A DNA stretch of 17,723 bases from Muribaculaceae bacterium (lineage in GTDB: Bacteria; Bacteroidota; Bacteroidia; Bacteroidales; Muribaculaceae), in NCBI GenBank assembly GCA_009775365.1, contig VSPM01000055.1, positions 1 to 17,723 of the forward strand, written 5' to 3'. The position numbers and the translations under genes are program-made. Position 1 is the first letter of the stretch, and each line of letters starts with the position of its first letter. Below the pieces are notes generated by a model. That model was not told the DNA's origin and did not search any database. It saw nothing but the letters and a program-made list of their open reading frames with translations. Shown here one piece after another: positions 7,656 to 14,579 of this stretch.

Positions 7656-7720
7656 CAGAGTAGAATTGTAGGCTGTCTGCCCATTGCCGACGGGCCGCCG
7701 ACACGATAATTGAATACACA

Positions 7721-8896
7721 ATGAGCCAACAAGAGTATAACTTCAGTGACATAGCCCCCTACGATGATTCAGAGTTCCATTCAAAGATGGAGAATCTCGT
7801 AAAGGAGCCGGGGTTTCTTCATGCCGTGAACTATACGATGCCCCCGGAAGATGTGCCGGCGTTGATTGATGAGTTGCTTAAGATCGACAACAAGTATGAT
7901 TTTCAGACACAGGTGATGTTCCCGTTTTTGGAAATGCTTGCAAAGACCACCACATCAGGAATAACGCTCGGCGGAGTGAAATATCTCAATCCGTCAATGA
8001 GTTATACTTTTATAACAAACCATCGCGACATTGTGCTCGATGCTTCGTTTCTGAATCTTGCCTTTTTGAGGAAAGGTTATCCCACATCGGAAGTGGCAAT
8101 CGGCAATAATCTTTTGATTTTCGATTGGATCAGCGACTTGGTGCGTCTTAACAAAAGTTTTATTGTTAAGCGTAACACCGGTTTGAGAGAGGGACTTGAG
8201 GCTGCGAAGAAACTATCGGCCTATATTCATTATTGCATTCTGGAGAAGCATGAGGCTGTGTGGATAGCGCAGAGGGAAGGTCGTGCGAAAGACAGCAGCG
8301 ACCACACCCAGGAGTCGTTAATCAAGATGCTTGCCATTGCAGGGCAGGGTCAGTTTATCGACAAACTGAAGGAAATTAATCTCATGCCGGTGTCGATATC
8401 TTATGAATATGACCCCAACGACTATCTAAAAGTAAGGGAGTTCCTGATGAAGCGCCGCAATCCTGATTTCAAGAAATCGCAGCGTGACGACTTGTTCTCA
8501 ATGGAGACCGGCCTCTTGCAATTCAAAGGGAAAGTGCATTTCCAGCTCACGCCGAGAATCAACAGCAAACTTGACCAGATTGGTGATTTCAGTGATAACA
8601 ACAAGGCGGCAAAACATGTTGGCTGCATCATAGACCAGGCCATTCACCGCAGTTACGAAATTTTTGAAATCAACTATATAGCGTTTGACCTTCTTCATAA
8701 CACACAGCGTTTTTCAAGAAAATACACCCCTGAAAAGAAGGAGGAGATAATGGCATATTTTAATCGCCAGCTCGATAAGGTTGACCTCCCCGACATAACA
8801 TCAGAAGAGAGGGATTATATGAGGGAAATGATACTGACTATGTATTCAAATCCCTTGCGCAACAAGCTACGCAGCCTTCTTGGCGGAATGGAGTGA
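7721..8896 (+). CDS. Glycerol-phosphate acyltransferase-like protein (PlsC superfamily)
   Basis: A 391-residue member of the PlsB/PlsC acyltransferase superfamily, probably transferring an acyl chain to a glycerophosphate intermediate in phospholipid synthesis. The catalytic block is TNHRDIVLD (H101), and the third family block is recognisable as AQREGRAKDSSDHTQ, equivalent to the 'PEGTRS' substrate-binding segment. There is no convincing transmembrane helix, unlike typical short PlsC proteins, and the length is greater (PlsC is about 240), so this is the larger soluble-looking form found in Bacteroidetes. In the first motif the spacing from H101 to D107 is five residues rather than the usual four; D103 is closer. 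It follows rluD but has its own promoter-like element. Confidence 0.8.
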   Translation: MSQQEYNFSDIAPYDDSEFHSKMENLVKEPGFLHAVNYTMPPEDVPALIDELLKIDNKYDFQTQVMFPFLEMLAKTTTSGITLGGVKYLNPSMSYTFITNHRDIVLDASFLNLAFLRKGYPTSEVAIGNNLLIFDWISDLVRLNKSFIVKRNTGLREGLEAAKKLSAYIHYCILEKHEAVWIAQREGRAKDSSDHTQESLIKMLAIAGQGQFIDKLKEINLMPVSISYEYDPNDYLKVREFLMKRRNPDFKKSQRDDLFSMETGLLQFKGKVHFQLTPRINSKLDQIGDFSDNNKAAKHVGCIIDQAIHRSYEIFEINYIAFDLLHNTQRFSRKYTPEKKEEIMAYFNRQLDKVDLPDITSEERDYMREMILTMYSNPLRNKLRSLLGGME

Positions 8897-8978
8897 ACGT
8901 AATCGAGACGTTATCCGTTTTAAGTATGATGTTTGCAGATTTTGCAGGCATATATAAGCCTTGAAGAAGTTTCATGCC

Positions 8979-8986
8979 TATATTTG
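8979..8986 (+). promoter_or_regulatory. Possible -7 promoter element of the metallophosphoesterase
   Basis: TATATTTG fits TAnnTTTG, 65 nt upstream of the ATG, in the 155-nt gap after the acyltransferase. No TTTG was found at the expected -33 distance. The gap also holds a short inverted repeat (AGGCAT at 8946-8951, ATGCCT at 8974-8979) but no clear terminator. Confidence 0.3.
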
Positions 8987-9051
8987 ATTGCGCGCTTTGC
9001 TTCGAGAGACAACAAAGTGTGGAGCCGTATGTGGGTTAAAATTTTTTAGAC

Positions 9052-10305
9052 ATGAGAATTCCTGTCATTACAGTAATTGTAGTTTTCATATTCAGCATCG
9101 TTGTGGATTTGTACATAACGGCTGATGTGAAAAATTCAAATAAGGATAAACGCTGGACTGCGGCATATTTTGTGTCGGCAGTTGTGTGTTGGCTGTTTCT
9201 TGCTGTGTCCCTTTGTCTGCCCAGACGCTCCACAGAATCCGGAATACTCACGGTTATGTGGATGCTTTATTCGTATCTCACTGTCTATGCGGCAAAGTTT
9301 GTGTATGTAATATGTTCTGCTATTGGGAGGCTTGTAGAGAAATTTAGCAGGCACAGACACAGGCTGCATCCGTCGCGTTGGGTCGGCACCGGCGTGGCCG
9401 CCGCCGTGTTCATCATGATGTGGGTAGGAGTGGGGCACACTCGCAGGCACATCGTGGTCAATAAAGTTGACATCTCTTCTCCTACAATACCGCTCCCTTT
9501 CAATGGCTACACTATCGCGCAGATAAGCGACATTCATGTGGGCACATGGGGCAATGACACCACATTTGTGGCGGAGTTGGTGGATTCTATTAATTCCTTG
9601 CATCCCGATTTGATTGTGTTCACCGGCGACATCGTAAACCGTCAGACAAGCGAGCTAAAACCGTTTGTTAATGTTTTGTCGAGGATTAGGGCTAAGGACG
9701 GGGTGTTTTCTGTGCTCGGAAATCATGACTATGGCGATTATGTTGACTGGAACTCACCGGCAGAGCGTGAAGAGAATAACAATCAGCTTGCCATGTATCA
9801 GAAAAAGATGGGCTGGAATCTATTGAATAACGAGCGCAGGTTTCTTATCAGAGATAACGACAGCATTATGCTGATTGGCGTGGAAAACTGGGGAGACCCG
9901 CCTTTCCCCACATATGGAAGCCTTGATAAAGCTTTAAGCGCCTCTCAGGATTCGTTATACCATCAGAACGATAATAGGTTTAAGATTCTTCTGTCGCACA
10001 ATCCCGAACATTGGAACAGGGTGGTGTCGCACGAAACCAATATCGGTCTTACTCTTGCCGGCCACACCCACGCCATGCAGATGATGTTTGATTTCGGAGG
10101 GTGGAAATGGTCGCCTGCTAAATATCGTTATGAACATTGGGGCGGGCTGTTCGAGCGTCTTAATGACAATGGGCAGGCCATGCGCCTGTATGTGAACATA
10201 GGAGCGGGAGAAGTGGGATTGCCGGCACGCTTGATTAATGCGTATCCCGAAATATCGCTTTTAACCCTCAGGCATGAGGGCGACAGTAATATCCATTCAA
10301 GATAA
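9052..10305 (+). CDS. Membrane-anchored calcineurin-like metallophosphoesterase
   Basis: A 417-residue protein with about four membrane helices (roughly 5-22, 36-55, 66-90, 112-129), followed by a calcineurin-like phosphoesterase domain. All five metal-binding blocks are visible: ISDIHVG (D160, H162), FTGDIVN (about 190-196), LGNHDYG (about 222-228), LLSHNPEHW and LAGHTHAMQM. The architecture matches the YkuE/YaeI group, members of which hydrolyse lipid-linked or cyclic phosphodiesters; UDP-diacylglucosamine hydrolase-like activity is possible but not shown. The membrane part places the active site at the membrane. The gene ends 34 nt before the likely folK start. No promoter with both elements was found. 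Confidence 0.85.
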   Translation: MRIPVITVIVVFIFSIVVDLYITADVKNSNKDKRWTAAYFVSAVVCWLFLAVSLCLPRRSTESGILTVMWMLYSYLTVYAAKFVYVICSAIGRLVEKFSRHRHRLHPSRWVGTGVAAAVFIMMWVGVGHTRRHIVVNKVDISSPTIPLPFNGYTIAQISDIHVGTWGNDTTFVAELVDSINSLHPDLIVFTGDIVNRQTSELKPFVNVLSRIRAKDGVFSVLGNHDYGDYVDWNSPAEREENNNQLAMYQKKMGWNLLNNERRFLIRDNDSIMLIGVENWGDPPFPTYGSLDKALSASQDSLYHQNDNRFKILLSHNPEHWNRVVSHETNIGLTLAGHTHAMQMMFDFGGWKWSPAKYRYEHWGGLFERLNDNGQAMRLYVNIGAGEVGLPARLINAYPEISLLTLRHEGDSNIHSR

Positions 10306-10339
10306 TGGCGGTTATGACCGTAGATTTGAAACACTGACC

Positions 10340-10732
10340 ATGAACGATGAATTGAATGTTGTGTTGAGCCTTGGCTCAAACTGTGGCGACCGAGAGAGTG
10401 CTGTGGCTGAAGCTGCCGGATGGCTCTCACGGATGCTAGACGGTTTTTCTTGCTCTGATATATATGAGACAAGGGCAATCGGCCATGACGGCCCTGATTA
10501 TATGAATGCAGTCGTGATAGGCTCGACAAAGTTGACTCTCGCAGAGCTTGAGGCAAGCTGCAAGGCATATGAACTGAGCCACGGCAGAGATGAGCAGTCT
10601 CGCCGGGAAAAGCGTGTTCCGGTTGACATTGATATTGTCATGGCTAATGGCGATGTGCTGAGGCCTCGGGATTTTTCGTGCGGATTCTTTCGCAAAGGGT
10701 ATCTTTCCCTCAATGTTGCTGTTGAAAACTGA
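10340..10732 (+). CDS. folK: 6-hydroxymethyl-dihydropterin pyrophosphokinase (HPPK)
   Basis: Transfers pyrophosphate from ATP to 6-hydroxymethyl-7,8-dihydropterin in folate synthesis. The N-terminus VVLSLGSNCGDRE is the family opening, ETRAIGHDGPDYMNAV follows, and REKRVPVDIDIVM is the C-terminal signature that carries the paired aspartates binding magnesium. I chose the ATG at 10340 because it puts LGSN close to the N-terminus, as in other HPPKs; an upstream in-frame ATG at 10274 would add 22 unrelated residues and overlap the metallophosphoesterase by 32 nt. At about 130 residues the protein is shorter than the E. coli enzyme (159) but keeps all signature regions. It is convergent with lptF and lies downstream of the phosphoesterase. 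Confidence 0.88.
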   Translation: MNDELNVVLSLGSNCGDRESAVAEAAGWLSRMLDGFSCSDIYETRAIGHDGPDYMNAVVIGSTKLTLAELEASCKAYELSHGRDEQSRREKRVPVDIDIVMANGDVLRPRDFSCGFFRKGYLSLNVAVEN

Positions 10733-10873
10733 CAGAATAGCCTATAAACAGACTTATTTTATCGCTGCTTCCCGATTTTTCTTTTTGCGGCCTTCACACA
10801 TAAGTTGAATGCCTGCGGAAATCAATGTCAATATTGCCACAAAAATAAAATGCGGAGAGAGTGGGTCATAGAA
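10733..10873. other. Convergent gap between folK and lptF
   Basis: This 141-nt gap has no clear hairpin terminator. On the minus strand, directly after the lptF stop codon, an open frame runs 39 codons to a TAA at 10754-10756 and encodes a hydrophobic stretch followed by a basic end. It has no ATG start in frame except a late one. See the finding on this stretch. Confidence 0.5.
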
Positions 10874-12136
10874 TTAATATTTTGATGCTCTGTAATAAAG
10901 GTAGATGCCAATTGCCAGGTAGACAAGGTTTGGAATCTCCATGGCTATGAAAGGTGTGGTGAGACCTGAAATTGCAAATGAACTGGTGACAGTTGAAAAC
11001 AGTATGTAACTGAAACTAAGTGCCAGTCCGATGCCTATGTTAAGCCCCATGCCCCCTTTTGCCTTGCGTGACGACAGCGACATTCCTATGAGCGTAAGAA
11101 TAAAGGCCGCCGCAGTTGATGCTATTCGTTTCTCCTTCTCTATTTCAAAGGCTTTGATGTTGGCCACGCCTCGCATCTTCTGTTTCTCGATATATTCGGT
11201 GAGTTGAGGGGTGGTGAGGGTTTCCTGGTCGTTGACAGAAATCATGAAATCGCGAGGCTCAAAGGGGATGATTGTGTCCAATTTTGAGCCACGTGTAATC
11301 TTTTCTTTCATTCCGTCAAATTCGCGGGTCATATAGTCAGACAGAACCCAGTGATACATTCTCGTGGTGTCGTAGCGGGCTGTCTGCGCCGTGGTGCGCG
11401 ACACGAGTTCCTTGTCTTTGAAGTGATCAAGCGAAAAACGGTATCCGGTCTTGTTGCGGTCTTCGAACCTTCCTATAAACGCCACTACTCCCGGCGAAAC
11501 CTGCAGCTGCACATTTACGTTGCTTTCCACCTTTTTATTTTTCACATATTTATTGGTGTAGGCAATTCTCCTTACATTTGTAGGGGGTATTATGTAGTTG
11601 CTGAGTGCAAAAGTGAGGGCGGCGATTACAGCCGCTCCGAGCATATATGGGCGTAACAGCCTTCTGAAACTTATGCCGCTTGAAAGGATTGCGATAATCT
11701 CAGAATTTCCTGCCATTTTTGATGTGAAGAAAATCACGGAGATGAACACAAAGAGCGGCGAGAGCTGGTTGGCGAAATAAGGAAGGAAAGAGGCAAAATA
11801 ATCTAAAAGAGTCTCTTTAAACGGGGCCGTGAGGAACGAGTCGAGTTTCTCGGTGATGTCGAACATGGCAATCACAGCGAGAAAAAGAAGGGTGGAGAGA
11901 AAGAATGTCCCTAAAAATTTCTTTAGAATATATATGTCGATTATTTGCAGGCGAAACGGATTGCGCAGGCTCCAGCGTTTGCGTCGGGCCGGCGTGATAT
12001 TTGCAGTGGTTCCGTATGATTCTTGGCCTTCCCCTTCCACAGATTCTATATTGCGCACGTCTTGCACATCAGAATCTGAAGAATCAAGTGGCTGTTCATT
12101 CTGCAAAAAAGGGTCTTTCTCTTCTTTTGTAGCCAT
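10874..12136 (-). CDS. lptF: LptF/LptG-family LPS export permease
   Basis: A 420-residue YjgP/YjgQ-family protein, an inner-membrane half of the LptB2FG ABC transporter that pulls LPS from the membrane towards the outer surface. It has three membrane helices near the N-terminus (about 73-92, 105-130, 160-182), a large periplasmic beta-jellyroll region in the middle, and three more helices in the last 90 residues. This is the standard LptF/G layout. Its first 60 residues are an acidic, low-complexity cytoplasmic extension followed by RRKRW. The next methionine is inside the first helix, so the ATG at 12136 is the only sensible start. That ATG directly follows the tgt stop codon (TAAATG), so the two genes are surely co-transcribed. 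Whether it acts as LptF or LptG is not decidable here. Confidence 0.88.
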   Translation of the reverse strand: MATKEEKDPFLQNEQPLDSSDSDVQDVRNIESVEGEGQESYGTTANITPARRKRWSLRNPFRLQIIDIYILKKFLGTFFLSTLLFLAVIAMFDITEKLDSFLTAPFKETLLDYFASFLPYFANQLSPLFVFISVIFFTSKMAGNSEIIAILSSGISFRRLLRPYMLGAAVIAALTFALSNYIIPPTNVRRIAYTNKYVKNKKVESNVNVQLQVSPGVVAFIGRFEDRNKTGYRFSLDHFKDKELVSRTTAQTARYDTTRMYHWVLSDYMTREFDGMKEKITRGSKLDTIIPFEPRDFMISVNDQETLTTPQLTEYIEKQKMRGVANIKAFEIEKEKRIASTAAAFILTLIGMSLSSRKAKGGMGLNIGIGLALSFSYILFSTVTSSFAISGLTTPFIAMEIPNLVYLAIGIYLYYRASKY

Positions 12137-13276
12137 TTATAATCTTCGTGTAAATCTTTCCACCATATCTGTTTTCCAGGATTTGAAATCTCCTGCAACG
12201 ATGTGCTCCCTTGCTTGCTTCACAAGCCACAGGTAGAATGCGAGATTATGGATAGATGCAATCTGCATTCCCAGCAATTCCTGGCTTACAAAGAGATGGC
12301 GCACATATGCCTTGGAATACACCTCGTCAATCCATGCGGTCCCGCCTTCGTCGAGAGGCGAAAAATCGTCGGCCCACTTTTTGTTGCGCATATTCATGAT
12401 TCCGTTGCGAGTGAACAGCATTCCGTTGCGTCCGTTGCGGGTGGGCATTACGCAGTCCATCATGTCAACGCCTCTGTCGATTGCCTCAAGAATGTTTGCG
12501 GGCGTGCCCACTCCCATAAGATAGCGGGGTTTATCGTCAGGGAGGATTTCGTTGACAACTTCAATCATGTCGTACATGGTTTCAGTCGGTTCCCCCACTG
12601 CGAGTCCGCCGATAGCATTTCCGTCGGCTCCGAGGTCGGCTACATGTTTGGCGGCTTCTCTTCTTAATTCTGGATATACGCATCCTTGCACAATCGGGAA
12701 ATAAGCCTGCCTGTAGCCATAAAGCCCTTCGGTTTCGTTATAACGTCTCCATCCTCTCTCAAGCCATCGTTGTGTCAGCCCAAGTGATTTTTTTGCATAA
12801 TCAAAGTCGGCAGTGCCGGGTGTGCATTCGTCGAGAGCCATCATAATGTCTGCGCCGATCACTCTTTGTATGTCTACGACCCCTTCCGGAGTGAAAAGGT
12901 GCTTTGAGCCGTCGATATGGCTTCTGAAGTATGCTCCCTCCTCTTTTAGTTTCCTGTTTGCGGATAAAGAAAACACCTGAAAGCCGCCCGAATCTGTAAG
13001 TATCGGTCGTTCCCAGCCATTAAATCTGTGAAGACCTCCGGCTTGCCTCAATATGTCGAGTCCGGGTCTCAGATAGAGATGATAAGTATTCCCGAGAATG
13101 ATTTTTGCGTCGATGTCTTCTCTGAGTTCGCGCATGTGGACACCTTTCACACTCCCTACCGTGCCTACCGGCATAAAAATAGGAGTGGGTATTTTTCCGT
13201 GGTCGGTGGTGATTTCACCGGCGCGGGCATTTGTGTCAGGAGCTGTAGCTTCTATTCTGAAATCCATAGTAGTCAC
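12137..13276 (-). CDS. tgt: tRNA-guanine transglycosylase with altered zinc site
   Basis: A 379-residue queuine/preQ1 tRNA-ribosyltransferase, which swaps guanine 34 of GUN-anticodon tRNAs for preQ1 in queuosine synthesis. The catalytic general acid/base D95 (LTDSGGFQVFSL), the substrate motif GGLAVGEP (223-230) and the nucleophile D274 in MDCVMPTRNGRNG are all present. The C-terminal zinc site of E. coli Tgt (three cysteines in CDCYTC plus a histidine) is not: the aligned residues are G312, A314 and D317, with only H343 kept, in an otherwise conserved block (SPLD...YSKAYVRHL...SIHNL). A good promoter lies upstream at 13333-13364. The start may be M1 or M4. It is translated immediately before lptF with no gap. 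Confidence 0.93.
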   Translation of the reverse strand: MTTMDFRIEATAPDTNARAGEITTDHGKIPTPIFMPVGTVGSVKGVHMRELREDIDAKIILGNTYHLYLRPGLDILRQAGGLHRFNGWERPILTDSGGFQVFSLSANRKLKEEGAYFRSHIDGSKHLFTPEGVVDIQRVIGADIMMALDECTPGTADFDYAKKSLGLTQRWLERGWRRYNETEGLYGYRQAYFPIVQGCVYPELRREAAKHVADLGADGNAIGGLAVGEPTETMYDMIEVVNEILPDDKPRYLMGVGTPANILEAIDRGVDMMDCVMPTRNGRNGMLFTRNGIMNMRNKKWADDFSPLDEGGTAWIDEVYSKAYVRHLFVSQELLGMQIASIHNLAFYLWLVKQAREHIVAGDFKSWKTDMVERFTRRL

Positions 13277-13332
13277 TCTGTTGAACGATTGTGTAGGACA
13301 AGCCTCAGGAGAAATTCGGCTGAAATCCCATG

Positions 13333-13364
13333 CAAAGTTAGTTCAAAGTGCTTTAAATAGCAAA
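13333..13364 (-). promoter_or_regulatory. Bacteroidetes-type promoter of tgt-lptF
   Basis: Read on the minus strand, TTTG (13361-13364) is followed after exactly 20 nt by TAACTTTG (13333-13340). This fits the Bacteroidetes housekeeping -33/-7 consensus, and it is the best promoter in the window. The start codon of tgt lies about 57 nt downstream. The -33 element sits inside a perfect palindrome. Confidence 0.7.
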
Positions 13365-13371
13365 TATTTGC
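13360..13371. repeat. 12-bp perfect palindrome at the tgt -33 element
   Basis: GCAAATATTTGC is fully self-complementary and covers the -33 TTTG of the tgt promoter. It could be a regulator site, but a palindrome this short in AT-rich DNA may be chance. Confidence 0.4.
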
Positions 13372-13424
13372 CGATGATGTGGTGTTTTATGATTTATTTT
13401 AGGGATGTTTTATGTGGGTGGTGT

Positions 13425-13442
13425 CACAAATCAGCGTTTGTG
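13425..13442. repeat. Inverted repeat upstream of the ECF sigma gene
   Basis: CACAAA (13425-13430) and TTTGTG (13437-13442) are perfect inverted repeats with a 6-nt spacer, about 65-80 nt before the sigma factor ATG. This is a candidate operator; no binding protein is known. Confidence 0.4.
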
Positions 13443-13484
13443 TCGTAATTAAATCAGAGAGCCGCTTAAAAACTGTCAGGTTCT

Positions 13485-13501
13485 TTAATTCCAAGAATTA
13501 A
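13485..13501. repeat. Inverted repeat immediately before the ECF sigma start codon
   Basis: TTAATTC (13485-13491) and GAATTAA (13495-13501) are perfect 7-bp arms with a 3-nt spacer, ending 5 nt before the ATG at 13507. In RNA this could form a small hairpin in the ribosome landing site; in DNA it could be an operator. Confidence 0.45.
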
Positions 13502-13506
13502 CCGTA

Positions 13507-13992
13507 ATGAAAAACGATGACATAACCAAATCTTTTCTAAGGCTGAGGACTAAGCTGAAGGCAGTGGCATCATCGATTCTGAAAAACGATGATGATGCCG
13601 ACGATGCTTTGCAGGAGGCGTTCTGCCGGTTATGGAAAAGAGGGGAGGAAGTGAAATCTGCGAATGCTGACGGCGTGGTGTCTGTAACTGTAAAGCGTAT
13701 TTGCATTGATCTTCTTCGTTCGCGGTCGGCTCACCCGGAGCAGGCTATTGATGATGACTCCGACAGAGCGGCCGATAATTCGGAAGAAAGTATGAATGAC
13801 GGTTTTTCGGAGTTTAAAGAAAGGTTGCTCGCTCAGCTTCCTGTTCAGCAGCGGGAGGCTTTTGAGATGTATGGCAATGGAATAGATTATGACATTATTG
13901 CTATGCGTCTTGGAATATCCGGATCAGTGGCGCGGCAGAGTGTCTGCCGCGCGAGGAAAAGATTAAGAATTGAATATAACAAACTGAAATAG
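13507..13992 (+). CDS. ECF-type RNA polymerase sigma factor
   Basis: A 161-residue extracytoplasmic-function sigma factor. Region 2 (about residues 8-75) contains the core-binding and -10 recognition helix: ILKNDDDADDALQEAFCRLWK is the typical 'xxxxAeDxxQexFlrlw' block, followed by VVSVTVKRICIDLLRSR. A linker rich in Asp, Glu and Ser (77-103) leads to region 4 (about 105-158), with LPVQQREAFEMYGNGIDYDIIAMRLGIS and the recognition helix SVARQSVCRARKRLR. There is no separate extra domain. It is the first gene of a tight three-gene unit with a membrane protein 2 nt downstream, the usual arrangement of a sigma factor with its anti-sigma factor. Two inverted repeats occupy its leader, and no standard TAnnTTTG promoter was found, so it may autoregulate (inference). 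Confidence 0.88.
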   Translation: MKNDDITKSFLRLRTKLKAVASSILKNDDDADDALQEAFCRLWKRGEEVKSANADGVVSVTVKRICIDLLRSRSAHPEQAIDDDSDRAADNSEESMNDGFSEFKERLLAQLPVQQREAFEMYGNGIDYDIIAMRLGISGSVARQSVCRARKRLRIEYNKLK

Positions 13993-13994
13993 TT

Positions 13995-14579
13995 ATGGAT
14001 GATAATAAAATATCGGTTTCCGTAAATGAACTTGAGACGCTTTGTGAACTGTACTTCGAGGGCGTTCTCAGCAGGGAAGAGGAGCGATTGTTGTCAAAAC
14101 TCCTGTCGGTCTATCCTTACAGGGGAGGCGTTATTGACGAAGCTGTGTTTGTTTTGGGAATTGAGCGCATAGGAAGAAAGAATGCAGCATTGTCCGGCGA
14201 ATTTTGCAACCGCAAGTCTGCGCGACGCTATGACTATGGCAAGGTGTCTGTGCTTGTTGCAATAAAGAAGATTTTCAGCACTGTGGCCGCTGCTGTGTTG
14301 ATTATGTTTACCGTGTCGTTTTGCTGGAGTTATATCAGCTCGCCGGTTGATGCAACGGAGTGTTATGCATACATCAACGGGAAGGAGATTGTGGATAAGG
14401 ACCTTGCAATGGAGATTGCCATGAAGGATTATAGCGAGAGCATGGCATTCTTGAGGCAGATGGAGGCTATGGAGGCAGAGCATATGAAGAGAGTGCGTGA
14501 AGCAGTTGACGAGTCGGAAAAGGCGGCGCATATCCTTAAAGAAATCAACAATAATAATTATAAAAACAATAGTTTATGA
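13995..14579 (+). CDS. Probable membrane anti-sigma factor
   Basis: A 194-residue protein with a helical cytoplasmic domain of about 90 residues (SVNELETLCELYFEGVLSREEERLL), one membrane helix (about 94-114, IFSTVAAAVLIMFTVSFCW), and an outer part of about 80 residues. The cytoplasmic part has the 'Y.eg.Ls..Ee..L...L' pattern of Bacteroidales anti-sigma N-terminal domains. The outer part opens with CYAYINGKEIVDKDLAMEIA, a motif I associate with membrane proteins encoded beside Bacteroidales ECF sigma factors, and ends in a charged helix. It starts 2 nt after the sigma gene and overlaps the next gene by 4 bp. Binding and holding the sigma factor is inferred from topology and position. Confidence 0.7.
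   Translation: MDDNKISVSVNELETLCELYFEGVLSREEERLLSKLLSVYPYRGGVIDEAVFVLGIERIGRKNAALSGEFCNRKSARRYDYGKVSVLVAIKKIFSTVAAAVLIMFTVSFCWSYISSPVDATECYAYINGKEIVDKDLAMEIAMKDYSESMAFLRQMEAMEAEHMKRVREAVDESEKAAHILKEINNNNYKNNSL

Noticed and set aside
8946..8979. Inverted repeat AGGCAT/ATGCCT as a terminator of the acyltransferase gene
   Set aside because: Only 6 bp with a 22-nt loop and no T-run on the plus strand.
9136..9603. 155-codon minus-strand frame in the metallophosphoesterase
   Set aside because: Lies inside a gene with all five phosphoesterase motifs; no domain and His/Cys-rich shadow composition.
12203..12667. 154-codon plus-strand frame opposite tgt
   Set aside because: Antisense to conserved tgt; mirror of its codons, with no sign of its own selection.
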